Of a stretch of DNA of 31,784 nt, positions 1 through 8,537 are shown in pieces (positions within the stretch are counted from its first letter, which is position 1; each line of letters starts with the position of its first letter). Source of the DNA: Curtobacterium sp. 458 (GTDB lineage Bacteria > Actinomycetota > Actinomycetes > Actinomycetales > Microbacteriaceae); assembly GCF_030406605.1 (NCBI RefSeq), contig NZ_CP129104.1, forward strand, positions 2,338,036 through 2,369,819, read 5' to 3'. The notes beneath the pieces were generated by a model that did not search any database, was not told the DNA's origin, and saw nothing but the letters and a program-made list of their open reading frames with translations. Position numbers and translations under genes: made by a program.

Positions 1-26
1 CGCGGGCGCACGACGCGCGGCGCGGC

Positions 27-86
27 GCACAACCAAAGTCGTGCCGCACCACGGTTGCGCGTGGTTCGTGGTGGCTTCGGTTGTGC
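27..86. repeat. Imperfect inverted repeat, copy 1 of a dispersed element
   Basis: The outer arms GCACAACC (27-34) and GGTTGTGC (79-86) are perfectly complementary, and the next bases (AAAG against CTTC) nearly so. An inner CACCACG (47-53) can pair with the CGTGGT starting at 60. The left arm, GCACAACCaAAGTCG then GCACCACGG, closely matches the hairpin region at 18968-18995. It lies downstream of the RDD gene stop on the minus strand, so it may act as that gene's terminator. The first 171 bases hold no gene I can support. Confidence 0.5.
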
Positions 87-171
87 GAACGCGATCCGCG
101 CAGCGCAGCGCTACGCACGGCGCGCGGGGCGCACGGCGCCCGCCGCCCCGCGGGCCGCAGGCCAGCGCGGG

Positions 172-1041
172 CTATCGCGGGAAGCCCGGGGGCCGCGCAC
201 CTGCCGTGGCGGCCGCCGCAGCGATCGTCGCCGCTCGACCCCGCAGCGCGCGGAGGTCCCGGTCCCGCCGGAGCGCCACGACCCCGGCGAGGAAGACCTC
301 GGCGGGCACGGGCGGCACCGGGTGCGCGTGCCCAGCGACGGCCGCGGCGAGGGCGTCCGCCGTCGCCGTCCGGTGGTCCGGCCGCATGTCGGCGGCTCCG
401 CGGAAGAACGCCCCGAGCCGGTTCTCGAGCCGCTGGGGGAGCGACGACACGTCCGCGACCCGGGCCCACTCGCCGAGCTCGACCGGCATGAGCACCACCG
501 GGTCCGCCGTCCGCCGTGCCCGCTCGTGCTGCACGACCGTCCCGGCGAGCAGGTCCCCGAGCCGCCGCGGCCGCGACCCGAACAACGCCACGAGCAGCGC
601 CAACGAGCCGAGCGTGCCCCAGAGCTCGAGCAGCCCGACGAGGGCGCGCGTGAAGGCGTGCCGGAACCCGATCGCCCCGCCGTCCGTCCGCACGACGCGC
701 GTGCCCGTCGCGTACCGTCCCACGCTCTTGCCGCGGGTGGTGGCCTCGACGGCGGCGGGCACGAGCACGAGCACGAGGACGAGGACGGCGATCTGCAACG
801 CCGCCACCCAGCCCGTGTCGACCCCGCTCGGGACCACACGAGCGAGACCGATGAGCAGCATGACGTACAGCGCGACGGTGCACACCGCGTCGAGGAGCGC
901 TGCGGCCAGTCGGAGCGCGATGCCGGCCGGCTGGACGTCGAGCGCCACCGCCTCACCGACGACGAGCTCGTCCACGGTGTCGTCGATCGACCGGACGAAG
1001 CGCGTGTCCGCGAGGTCGCGCGGCGCGGTCGGCTTCGGCAT
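172..1041 (-). CDS. RDD family membrane protein
   Basis: This 289-residue protein has the RDD architecture. A first hydrophobic segment follows the AGIALRLAAALLD motif near residues 37-48, which carries the family Arg and Asp. A second helix and the TTRGKSVGRYATGTRVV loop follow, then a further hydrophobic stretch and RPRRLGDLLAGTVV. The remaining C-terminal third is soluble and Ala/Arg-rich, with no motif I recognise. RDD proteins are membrane proteins of mostly unknown role; some are linked to ion or solute transport. The gene is divergent from the SpoIIM-like gene, 87 bp away. ATG at 1041 was chosen because the family match begins soon after it. A CAGAAT hexamer (1048-1053, minus strand) sits 6 nt before it, so the message may be leaderless. 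The open frame continues upstream, but that part is antisense to the neighbouring gene and is not credible as coding. Confidence 0.85.
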   Translation of the reverse strand: MPKPTAPRDLADTRFVRSIDDTVDELVVGEAVALDVQPAGIALRLAAALLDAVCTVALYVMLLIGLARVVPSGVDTGWVAALQIAVLVLVLVLVPAAVEATTRGKSVGRYATGTRVVRTDGGAIGFRHAFTRALVGLLELWGTLGSLALLVALFGSRPRRLGDLLAGTVVQHERARRTADPVVLMPVELGEWARVADVSSLPQRLENRLGAFFRGAADMRPDHRTATADALAAAVAGHAHPVPPVPAEVFLAGVVALRRDRDLRALRGRAATIAAAAATAGARPPGFPR

Positions 1042-1128
1042 GGGATCATTCTGTCGGAGACCGGGGCGCCACGCACCGGTGCCGGACCGCCGGCACCGCG
1101 CACCCGAGCCGGACCACGAGGGGGAGCA

Positions 1129-2124
1129 GTGGACCTCGACGCGTACAGCGACGTGCACCGTGACCGCTGGCAGGAGCTCGACCGACTCGCTCGCCGCCGT
1201 CCCCGTTCCGGCGCGGACGTCGACGCACTCGTCTCCGGTTACCAGGAGGCCGCGACCGACCTCGCCCGCATCCGTGGCGCAGCGCCCCGGACCGCGACGG
1301 GGGACCGCCTCTCGCTCACCCTCTTCCGCGCCCGGCTCCGCTTCACCGGCACCCCGGTCGACCCGCTGACCGCGCTCACGACGTTCTTCGCGGTGCAGCT
1401 CCCCGCCGCGCTCTACCGGATCCGCTGGACCACGATCTGGGTGGCCGTCGCGACGACGCTCATCGGGGTCGTCGTCGGCGTGTGGATCAGCGCCACCCCC
1501 GGCGCGGTCGACACGTTCGGCACGCCCGAGGCGCTCCGGCGGTACGCGACGCAGGACTTCGTCGACTACTACTCGGACCACGGGCTCGGGGCGTTCACGG
1601 CGCAGGTGTGGACGAACAACGCCTACATCGCCGCGAGCATGGTCGCGTTCGGCATCACCGGCGTCTTCGTCCCGTTCTCGATCGTGCAGAACGCCGTCGG
1701 GCTCGGGGTGTCCGGCGCGGTCATGCACTCCCAGGGGCGCCTCGGCGACTTCTTCCTCTGGATCGCACCGCACGGTCAGCTCGAGCTGTACTCGATCTTC
1801 GTCGCCGGAGCCGCCGGACTGATGATCGCGTGGTCGTGGATCGCGCCGGGCGCGCGGACCCGGGCGCAGGCACTCGCCGAGGACGGTCGCGCGCTCATCA
1901 CGGTCGCGGTCGGACTGACGCTGACGCTGCTCCTGTCCGGGCTCGTCGAGGGCGTCGTCACCCGCCAGCCCTGGCCGTGGCCGGTGAAGATCGGCATCGG
2001 GACGGCCGCGCTCGCGTTGGTCCTCGTCTACCAGTGGGTGGTCGGCGGTCGGGCGTACCGCGCGGGGGAGCGCGGTGACCTCGAGGAGTTCGAGCGCGGC
2101 GCGACGGCGCTGACCGCCGGCTGA
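1129..2124 (+). CDS. Stage II sporulation protein M (SpoIIM)-like membrane protein
   Basis: The 331-residue protein starts with a soluble segment (DLDAYSDVHRDRWQELDRLARRRP). A YQEAATDLARIRG-type helical stretch follows, and then several hydrophobic helices with the SpoIIM/DUF95 pattern. These include a segment near residues 99-122, FGITGVFVPFSIVQNAVGLG, then HGQLELYSIFVAGAAGL, typical of the family core. In Bacillus SpoIIM works with SpoIID/P in engulfment; in non-sporulating actinobacteria the homologue's role is unknown, but it is regularly found with RDD, MoxR and DUF58 genes, as here. GTG at 1129 is preceded by a strong GAGGGGGAG ribosome site. It converges on the DUF58 gene with only 7 bp between stops. 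Confidence 0.85.
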   Translation: MDLDAYSDVHRDRWQELDRLARRRPRSGADVDALVSGYQEAATDLARIRGAAPRTATGDRLSLTLFRARLRFTGTPVDPLTALTTFFAVQLPAALYRIRWTTIWVAVATTLIGVVVGVWISATPGAVDTFGTPEALRRYATQDFVDYYSDHGLGAFTAQVWTNNAYIAASMVAFGITGVFVPFSIVQNAVGLGVSGAVMHSQGRLGDFFLWIAPHGQLELYSIFVAGAAGLMIAWSWIAPGARTRAQALAEDGRALITVAVGLTLTLLLSGLVEGVVTRQPWPWPVKIGIGTAALALVLVYQWVVGGRAYRAGERGDLEEFERGATALTAG

Positions 2125-2131
2125 GCAGCCG

Positions 2132-3502
2132 TCAGAGCCGTCCGGCCGCCTTCGCGCGGATGTAGGCGTCGGCGACGAGCGGCGGCACCGCCGTCGGCAC
2201 GCCCCGCACGACCTCCGCACCGGCACGGCGAGCGGCGTCCGCGACCCCGTCGGCGTCGAGCAGGGTGCGTTCGGCGGCCGCCCGTCGGTGGACGTCGCGT
2301 TCGGCAGCCCCGGCGCGTGCTGCCCCGGCCGGGAGGCCCGCCCCGCGTCCGACGGCTGCTCCGCGTCGTCCGGTGGCCGGCTCCAGGGCTGGGAGCGCCG
2401 CCGCCGAGACGGCCGGGTCGGTCACGCTCGTCACGACGACCGCGTGGCGCGCGGTCAGCCGGGGGAGCACGGCCAACAGGTCGCCAGACGCCCCGACCGA
2501 GTCGAGGCCGGAGAGCAGCACGACGAGCGCTCGGGAGGTCGTGACCGCGTCGACGACCGCCGGCACCGCGGCCCAGTCGGTGGCGGCGAGCCCGGGCTCG
2601 GCCTGTGCGAGGGCCTCGCCGAACCGCTGCACGACGTCCGTCCGGGTGGCGCCGACGACCCGTTCGCGGACGTGGTCGTCGAGCACGACGAGGTCGACGC
2701 GGTCCCCGGCTGCGGCAGCGAGCGCGCCGAGCAGCAGCGCCGACTCGATGAAGGTGTCCAGCCGCGGCTCGTCCTCGATCCGCCCCGCCCCGGCACGGCC
2801 GGCGTCGACGACGACCACGACCCGACGGTCCCGTTCCGGACGCCAGGTCCGCACCACGAGGTCCTGCCGACGGGCGGTCGCCCGCCAGTCGATCGACCGG
2901 ACGTCGTCGCCCCGGACGTAGTCGCGGAGGGAGTCGAACTCGGTGCCGTGGCCGCGGAGTTGCAGCGTCGTCTCGCCGTCGAGCTCCCGGAGTCGTGCCA
3001 GCCGGGACGGCAGGTGTCGACGGGACCGGAAGGGCGGCGTCACGACGAGCTCGGCCGGAGCCGGCAGGACCCGTTGCCGTGCGGCGAGCCCGAGCGGTCC
3101 GAACGCCCGGACGGCGACGCCCGCGGTCCGTCGACGCCCACGACGGAACGGCGCGAACCGGACGCGGGCGGTGCGCCGTTCCCCGGAGGGCACCGTCAGG
3201 CGGACGCGGTCCGGCCCGAACCCGGTCGAGGGCTCCCACATGTCGCGGACGAGCGCACGGAGCGGGCGCGGGCCGTCGTTCGCGAGGACGAGCGTGCCGT
3301 CGGCCACGGTGTCCCGACGTGCGAGTCGGGGCATCCGGCGGTCGACGCGCACCCGTCCGAGGTCGGCCGCGAGCAGCACGTCGAGCGCCGCGGCCACGAC
3401 CACGACCCCGACCCACGCGAGGCCCGCCCACCCCGTGCCGAGCAGCACGACGAGGACGACGCCGACCGCGAGGAGCGCGACGAACCGTCCGCTGACGGCC
3501 AC
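2132..3502 (-). CDS. DUF58 domain-containing protein (MoxR-associated, VWA-like)
   Basis: The 456-residue protein begins with two hydrophobic segments (about 6-24 and 27-46). An Ig-like/Arg-rich middle follows, and then the DUF58 signature DSLRDYVRGDDVRSIDWRAT and RQDLVVRTW. The VWA-like fold follows, with VVVVVDAGRAG where a MIDAS aspartate would lie (only DAG, not DxSxS, is seen). DUF58 proteins are partners of MoxR AAA+ ATPases and are thought to be remodelled or matured by them. The GTG start overlaps the last base of the moxR stop codon (TAGTG), indicating translational coupling. It is the last gene of the five-gene minus-strand operon. Confidence 0.88.
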   Translation of the reverse strand: MAVSGRFVALLAVGVVLVVLLGTGWAGLAWVGVVVVAAALDVLLAADLGRVRVDRRMPRLARRDTVADGTLVLANDGPRPLRALVRDMWEPSTGFGPDRVRLTVPSGERRTARVRFAPFRRGRRRTAGVAVRAFGPLGLAARQRVLPAPAELVVTPPFRSRRHLPSRLARLRELDGETTLQLRGHGTEFDSLRDYVRGDDVRSIDWRATARRQDLVVRTWRPERDRRVVVVVDAGRAGAGRIEDEPRLDTFIESALLLGALAAAAGDRVDLVVLDDHVRERVVGATRTDVVQRFGEALAQAEPGLAATDWAAVPAVVDAVTTSRALVVLLSGLDSVGASGDLLAVLPRLTARHAVVVTSVTDPAVSAAALPALEPATGRRGAAVGRGAGLPAGAARAGAAERDVHRRAAAERTLLDADGVADAARRAGAEVVRGVPTAVPPLVADAYIRAKAAGRL

Positions 3503-4500
3503 TAGATCGGCACCCGGACCTGCTCGAGGACCTGCTGCAGCACACCGTCCGCGCCGACGCCCTCGAGTTCGGCGTCCGCGGCGACCCGCAGCCGGTGGCG
3601 CCAGACCGGCAGGACCATCGCCTGCACGTGGTCCGGGGTGATCGCGTCGTACCCGGTGATCCACGCCCAGGCCTTCGCCGCGGCGAGGAGGGCCGTGGCA
3701 CCGCGCGGACTCACGCCGACCCGGACGGACGGCGCCTGCCTCGTGGCGCGGGCGAGGTCCACGACGTAGGCGAGCACGTCGTCCCGCGCACCGACCCCGC
3801 GGACCGCGCGCTGGGCCGCCAGCACCTCGTCGCGTCCGACCACCGGGACGATGCCCGCCGACGACACGTCCCGCGGGACGAAGCCGTCGGCGTGCCGTCG
3901 GAGGACCTGCCACTCGACGTCCCGCGGTGGCACGTCGAGCGTGAGCTTCATCAGGAACCGGTCGAGTTGGGCCTCGGGCAGCGTGTAGGTGCCCTCGAAC
4001 TCGATCGGGTTCATGGTCGCGGCGACGAAGAACGGGTCGGGCAGGGGTCGTGCGTCCCCGTCGACGCTGACCTGACGTTCCTCCATGGCCTCGAGGAGCG
4101 CGGACTGCGTCTTCGGGGGCGTCCGGTTCACCTCGTCGGCGAGGAGCACGTTCGTGAACACGGGGCCCTCGCGGAACGGGAACGTGCCCGTCGACGCGTC
4201 GTACACGAGCGACCCGGTGACGTCGCCCGGCATGAGGTCCGGCGTGAACTGGATGCGCTTCGTGTCGAGGGACATCGCCGCCGCGAGGCTCCGGACGAGC
4301 AGCGTCTTCGCGACCCCGGGGACGCCCTCGAGGAGCACGTGGCCCTGCGCGAGCAGCCCGACGATCATGCCGGACACCGCGCCCTCCTGGCCGACGACGG
4401 CCTTCGCGACCTCGGCGCGGACGCGGTCGAAGGCGTCGCGGAGCGGGTCGGCCACCGCGACGGCGGGCTGCTGCTGGTGGTTCGGGGGCAGGTCGGTCAC
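3502..4500 (-). CDS. MoxR-type AAA+ ATPase
   Basis: The 332-residue protein is a single AAA_3 module of normal family length. It has Walker A GVPGVAKT (59-66), the FTPDLMPGDVTGS motif, Walker B LLADEVNRTPPKTQSALLEAMEE, and sensor 1 in FVAATMNP. The YTLPEAQLDRF arginine-finger region and the C-terminal lid with VSPRGA sensor 2 follow. MoxR ATPases act as chaperones in assembling or activating metal-containing or membrane-bound partners, often the DUF58/VWA protein encoded beside them. The GTG start at 4500 forms a 4-nt GTGA overlap with the DUF4350 gene. The frame stays open upstream, but that part is antisense-like Arg/Pro-rich sequence overlapping two real genes. Confidence 0.93.
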   Translation of the reverse strand: MTDLPPNHQQQPAVAVADPLRDAFDRVRAEVAKAVVGQEGAVSGMIVGLLAQGHVLLEGVPGVAKTLLVRSLAAAMSLDTKRIQFTPDLMPGDVTGSLVYDASTGTFPFREGPVFTNVLLADEVNRTPPKTQSALLEAMEERQVSVDGDARPLPDPFFVAATMNPIEFEGTYTLPEAQLDRFLMKLTLDVPPRDVEWQVLRRHADGFVPRDVSSAGIVPVVGRDEVLAAQRAVRGVGARDDVLAYVVDLARATRQAPSVRVGVSPRGATALLAAAKAWAWITGYDAITPDHVQAMVLPVWRHRLRVAADAELEGVGADGVLQQVLEQVRVPI

Positions 4501-5762
4501 GCTCGTGCTCCAGGTCGGTCTCGGTCGGTCGGTTCGGTCGGTTCGGCGGGGGCGGCGGTCGCGCCCGTGGCGGCGGCGGTCACGGCGTGCTCGAGGTCGT
4601 CGAGCGCGGCGACGCCGGCGGTCAGGGCGGCGTCGGTCGTCGCCGGACCGCCGACGAGCACGGCGCCGACGTCGGTGTGGCGTCGGCCGGTCGCCCGTGC
4701 CGCTGCCCGGACGACCTCGTCGACGTGGGCGGAGCGGGGGAGCCCGAGGCGGGTGCCGATGCGTCGGAGTGCCGCGACGCGCAGCGTGTCGAGCGTGTGC
4801 GTCCGGTCGCGCGTCCGTGCGTAGAGGCGGGCCCGGCCCTCGGTCGTCTCGGCGGCGCGGACCACGACGGGCAGCGGTTCGACGACGAGCGGACCGAGTC
4901 GTCGTCCGCGCCAGACCGCGGCGGCGACGGCGACGAGCGCGAGGAGCGCGATCGCGCTCGGGACCCACGGGGGCGCGAGGTCTCCGAGGGTGGGCGCGGC
5001 GTCGGCGCTCCCCGGCGTCGGGATGTACCAGGTGAGCCGGTCGCTCCCGCCGAGCAGCCCCAGTGCGAGCCCGGCGTTGCCCGCGGTCGTGATCGTGTCG
5101 TTCCGGAGCGCGTTCGTGGTGCCGAGCAGGGTCACGTCGCCGCCGTCGGTCGTGGCCCGGACGATGCCCCACCCTTGGGCGTCGCCGGAGCCGGTCGGGA
5201 CGCAGCGTTCCACGTCGCCGCCCGACACCCGGTAGGACGTGCCGTCGGCGGTGACGGAGCGGGCGGCGGCGACCTCCGGGACCGCGCAGGTCGTCGTGCC
5301 GACCGCTGACCCGTCGCCGACGGTGGCGACCGGCTCGACGTCGAGGCCGAACGCCTCGAGGACGGCGCCGGACCCGCCCACCAGGACGACGTGTTCGGCG
5401 GAGCGGGCGATCCGGCGCGCGACGGCCGCTGACAACGCTCGGTCGGCGTCGTCGACGAACACGGTGCCGGTGCCGACCCGGTCGGCGGACCGCACGACGT
5501 CGACGGCTGTGCCGCGCTGCTCGAGCACCCGGACGAGTGCCTCGGCGCCGCTCGCCGACGGGCTGCGGGGGTCGAGCTCCCGCGTGGCGGGCCCCCGTTG
5601 CCCGCCCACCGCGGCCGTGAGTCCGGCGAGGAGCACGGCGACGAGGGCGACGACGACCCAGACGCCCCACCGTCGACGTCGGCCCGACGGCGTGGACGAG
5701 GCCGGGTCCGGGTCCACGTGCCGGTCCGGGGCGTGCGGCGGTGTCGTCAGGGTGGCGCTCAC
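4497..5762 (-). CDS. DUF4350 domain-containing membrane protein
   Basis: The 421-residue protein has an N-terminal transmembrane helix (about 33-52) after a Pro/Arg-rich cytoplasmic start. Residues 55-245 form an extracytoplasmic domain with the DUF4350 pattern, including DPRSPSASGAEALVRVLEQRG and ITTAGNAGLALGLLG. A second helix follows at about 258-280, then a cytoplasmic tail ending Ala/Pro/Thr-rich. The domain resembles a glutamine-amidotransferase-like/GATase fold in family descriptions; no catalytic residues are evident to me. It sits between DUF4129 and moxR with GTGA overlaps on both sides, so all three are likely made in fixed proportion as one membrane complex. The GTG start at 5762 is defined by the overlap. 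Confidence 0.85.
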   Translation of the reverse strand: MSATLTTPPHAPDRHVDPDPASSTPSGRRRRWGVWVVVALVAVLLAGLTAAVGGQRGPATRELDPRSPSASGAEALVRVLEQRGTAVDVVRSADRVGTGTVFVDDADRALSAAVARRIARSAEHVVLVGGSGAVLEAFGLDVEPVATVGDGSAVGTTTCAVPEVAAARSVTADGTSYRVSGGDVERCVPTGSGDAQGWGIVRATTDGGDVTLLGTTNALRNDTITTAGNAGLALGLLGGSDRLTWYIPTPGSADAAPTLGDLAPPWVPSAIALLALVAVAAAVWRGRRLGPLVVEPLPVVVRAAETTEGRARLYARTRDRTHTLDTLRVAALRRIGTRLGLPRSAHVDEVVRAAARATGRRHTDVGAVLVGGPATTDAALTAGVAALDDLEHAVTAAATGATAAPAEPTEPTDRDRPGARA

Positions 5763-6400
5763 GCGGGCACCACCGGGGCGTCCGGGCGGACCGGGCGGGT
5801 ACGGGCCACGGTCCGGGCGGTGTCGAGGACGACGGTCCCGGTGTCCCGGTCGGCCGTGCGACCGAGGTAGCGGACGTCGTCGAAGACCCGGGCGGCACCG
5901 TCGAGGGCGTCGTCCAGGTCGGGGAACGACCGGGCCGCGCGCGCCGCGATCGCCCGCGCCGTGGAACCGGGTACGTCCGGCACGAGGTCACGCTCGCCGA
6001 GGCCGCGCGCGAGCGCCCGGAAGCCGTCGAGCACCGCCGTGGTCCAGTCGCCCCGAGCAGCAGCGGCCTCCGCGGAGCGCACGAGGTCGGCGCTGGTCCG
6101 GGTGTCACCGTCCTCGAAGACGCCGCCGCCGGGCGATCCGGACGTGCGGGCCCGGCGGTGGGGGAGGCCACGAGCGAGGACGACCACGACCGCCACGGCG
6201 ACGAGGACGACCACCGCGACGACGAGCAGCGTGTGCCCGAACGCTGGGGAGTCGAGTCCGTCGGCGCGGAGTGATCCGAGCCAGTCGAGGAACGCCTTCG
6301 ACGCCCGGTCCCACCACGTCGGCCGTGCCGCGTCGTACCGCTGGTGCTGGAGCTCCTGCTCGAGCAGTCGGCGCGCCTCGTCGGGGTCGACCGCGCTCAC
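5759..6400 (-). CDS. DUF4129 domain-containing membrane protein
   Basis: The 213-residue protein begins with a soluble helix (DPDEARRLLEQELQHQRY) and the WWDRASKAFLDWLGSL motif typical of DUF4129 proteins. One strongly hydrophobic helix follows at about 50-75. The C-terminal cytoplasmic DUF4129 domain contains RGDWTTAVLDGFRALARGLGERDLVP and FPDLDDALDGAARVFDDVRYLG. DUF4129 is often fused to or beside transglutaminase-like and MoxR/DUF58 genes; no enzymatic residues are visible. The GTG start at 6400 overlaps the preceding stop as GTGA, and its own stop overlaps the DUF4350 start the same way. Confidence 0.85.
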   Translation of the reverse strand: MSAVDPDEARRLLEQELQHQRYDAARPTWWDRASKAFLDWLGSLRADGLDSPAFGHTLLVVAVVVLVAVAVVVVLARGLPHRRARTSGSPGGGVFEDGDTRTSADLVRSAEAAAARGDWTTAVLDGFRALARGLGERDLVPDVPGSTARAIAARAARSFPDLDDALDGAARVFDDVRYLGRTADRDTGTVVLDTARTVARTRPVRPDAPVVPA

Positions 6401-7713
6401 CGCGGTCCGCCCCACTGCGGCGGTGCCCACTGCTGCGGCGGCTGCGGATCCCACTGGGGCTGTGGACCCCACTGTGGCGGCGGCCCCCACTGCGGCTGCG
6501 GTCCCCACGCCCCGGGCGGCCCCCACGCACCAGGGGGCGCCGGCGGTAGGGGATCGGCCGGGGCGAAGGGGTCGGTCGGCACTCCGGTGTCGAGGTGCGA
6601 CGCGATGCGCTGGTCGAGCCCCTCGGTCCGGATCCGACGATCGATCGCCAGGAACGTCAGCACCGAGCCCGAGATGACGTCGGTCGTGCACTGCACCGCC
6701 GTGACGAGCAGGGCGCCGACGACCACCACGACGACCGACCACACGCCGCCGTCGGACCCGGAGGTCTGCCCGAGCGGGTCGAACACGCCGCCGACGAGCA
6801 CCGTGGCGATCGAGAGCGGGAACGACGCGATCGACACCGCGAACGCGAACGCGGCGTTCACGAGCAGCATGATGCCGAAGGTCCGCCAGAACGCCCCTCG
6901 GGTCAGCCGCCACGACTGCCCGGCCGCGGAGAACACCCCGCGGCCCTCGAGCGCGATGGTCGGGATGGTGAACGCGAACTTCGTCGTCAGCCACGTCGAC
7001 ACCACCGCGCCGCCGAGTCCCACCACGAGCACCGCGAGCAGGAACCAGCCGAACTCGGCCCGGCTGCTCACGAGCGCGACGACGAAGCCGATGAACACCG
7101 CGAGGAACACCCCGCCGAGCAGCACGCCGGCCGCCGCCTGCAGGAGCACCCACGCCACGACCGACCAGCGGCGACCCGCGAGGAGGGCCCAGACGCCACG
7201 GAACGTCGCTCGGCGTCCGAGCACCCGCTGCCCGGTGTCCACCGCGACGGGCGCGAGGAGGAACCCACGGAACAGTGCCGCGACGAACGGCAGCCCGACC
7301 GAGAGCAGCAGGAACGCCGTGGCGGTGCCGGCGGCGACCGACGCCGCGTCGGCCGAGGACGTGCCCGAGTCGAGCGTGCTGAACACCCGCGCCTGCAGGG
7401 TGCCCTGGGAGAGGGTCGACGCCACCTTCGCGAGCACGCCGATCACACCCGTGACGAGGAAGCTCCAGAGCAGCAGCACCCGGGCGTTGCGTCGGAACAC
7501 GGTGAAGGCACCCCCGAGCACGTCGCCGAGGCCGAGCGGTCGCAGCGGCACCACCGGACGGGACGCGGTCGGCGCCCCGGCGCCCGGACGGGGACCCGCA
7601 CCGGGCCCTGCACCCGGCCACGGGGCGGACGGCGGCTGCGGGACGGGCTGCTGCGGGCCTCCAGTCGGGCGCTCCTGCGCACCGTCGGACCCCGGTACCT
7701 GCCAGCCGGACAT
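6397..7713 (-). CDS. Six-helix membrane protein with a Trp/Pro-rich C-terminal tail (GDPD membrane-domain-like)
   Basis: This 438-residue protein has a Pro/Gly-rich N-terminus and then PLRPLGLGDVLGGAFTVFRRNARVLL. That motif typically starts the 'glycerophosphoryl diester phosphodiesterase membrane domain' family found in actinobacteria. About six hydrophobic helices lie between residues 70 and 370, with SWRLTRGAFWRTFGIMLLVN as a conserved-looking element. There is no phosphodiesterase catalytic domain. The last 45 or so residues are Pro/Gln/Trp repeats such as PPGAWGP, PQPQWGP and PPPQW. It is the first gene of the coupled DUF4129-DUF4350-MoxR-DUF58 operon and is divergent from mtrA. ATG at 7713 is preceded by a strong GGAGGGGG ribosome site. 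Confidence 0.8.
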   Translation of the reverse strand: MSGWQVPGSDGAQERPTGGPQQPVPQPPSAPWPGAGPGAGPRPGAGAPTASRPVVPLRPLGLGDVLGGAFTVFRRNARVLLLWSFLVTGVIGVLAKVASTLSQGTLQARVFSTLDSGTSSADAASVAAGTATAFLLLSVGLPFVAALFRGFLLAPVAVDTGQRVLGRRATFRGVWALLAGRRWSVVAWVLLQAAAGVLLGGVFLAVFIGFVVALVSSRAEFGWFLLAVLVVGLGGAVVSTWLTTKFAFTIPTIALEGRGVFSAAGQSWRLTRGAFWRTFGIMLLVNAAFAFAVSIASFPLSIATVLVGGVFDPLGQTSGSDGGVWSVVVVVVGALLVTAVQCTTDVISGSVLTFLAIDRRIRTEGLDQRIASHLDTGVPTDPFAPADPLPPAPPGAWGPPGAWGPQPQWGPPPQWGPQPQWDPQPPQQWAPPQWGGPR

Positions 7714-7796
7714 GCCCCACCCCCTCCGTCGCACCGCACGCGGACACGCGGTGGTCTCCATCCTGGCGGAAAAGCGTCGACGGCGGGGGCCTCGGC

Positions 7797-7802
7797 TATC
7801 GT
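7797..7802 (+). promoter_or_regulatory. Candidate -10 element for mtrA
   Basis: TATCGT lies in the 144-bp gap between the divergent membrane-protein gene and mtrA. It would start transcription near 7809 and give a leader of about 49 nt. No convincing -35 is visible 16-18 bp upstream. Confidence 0.35.
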
Positions 7803-7857
7803 GAGGAACGGTGTCGGACCGACACCCACGCTCCACAGGGACGGAAGCCCCCATCAC

Positions 7858-8532
7858 ATGACACCGCGCATCCTCGTCGTCGACGACGACCAGGCCCTCG
7901 CCGAGATGATCGGCATCGTCCTCCGCTCCGAGGGCTTCGAACCCGAGTTCAGCGCCGACGGCAACGACGCCGTCGACGCGTTCCGGAACTCGGATCCGGA
8001 CCTCGTGCTCCTCGACGTGATGCTCCCCGGCATCGACGGCATCGAGGTCTGCAAGCGCATCCGCGCCGAGAGCGGGACACCGATCATCATGCTCACCGCG
8101 AAGAGCGACACCGCCGACGTCGTCGTCGGGCTGGAGAACGGCGCGGACGACTACGTGGTCAAGCCGTTCAACCCGAAGGAGCTCGTCGCGCGCATCCGCA
8201 CCCGGCTCCGACCCACGGCCTCCGACTCGACCGTGCTGCACGTCGGGGACCTCACCGTCGACGTCCCCGGGCACGAGGTCCGCCGCGGCGACACCGCGAT
8301 CGCCCTCACCCCGCTCGAGTTCGACCTCCTCCGCGCCCTCGCCGAGAAGCCGAACCAGGTCTTCACCCGCGAGATGCTCCTCGAGCAGGTGTGGGGCTAC
8401 CACTACAAGGCGGACACCCGCCTGGTGAACGTGCACGTCCAGCGCCTCCGCGCGAAGATCGAGCACGACCCGGACAACCCGAAGATCGTCACGACCGTCC
8501 GCGGCGTCGGGTACCGGGCCGGAGGAGCCTGA
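7858..8532 (+). CDS. mtrA: MtrA response regulator
   Basis: The 224-residue OmpR/PhoB-family regulator has the receiver acidic pair D9/D10, phospho-acceptor D53 in LVLLDVMLPG, the conserved Thr in IIMLTAKS and Lys in VVKPFN. A winged-helix DNA-binding domain follows (LTPLEFDLLRALAEKPNQVF, then VNVHVQRLRAKIE and VTTVRGVGYR). Sequence and context (mtrB and lpqB directly downstream) identify it as MtrA, an essential actinobacterial regulator of cell division, envelope remodelling and, in mycobacteria, oriC/dnaA-related genes. Length is standard. ATG at 7858 gives the canonical RILVVDDD N-terminus. The mtrB start follows 5 bp after the stop. Confidence 0.96.
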   Translation: MTPRILVVDDDQALAEMIGIVLRSEGFEPEFSADGNDAVDAFRNSDPDLVLLDVMLPGIDGIEVCKRIRAESGTPIIMLTAKSDTADVVVGLENGADDYVVKPFNPKELVARIRTRLRPTASDSTVLHVGDLTVDVPGHEVRRGDTAIALTPLEFDLLRALAEKPNQVFTREMLLEQVWGYHYKADTRLVNVHVQRLRAKIEHDPDNPKIVTTVRGVGYRAGGA

Positions 8533-8537
8533 GCACC

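Noticed and set aside
1042..2226. Upstream extension of the RDD gene frame
   Set aside because: It is antisense to the SpoIIM-like gene and lacks RDD-family features; ATG at 1041 fits the family and promoter spacing.
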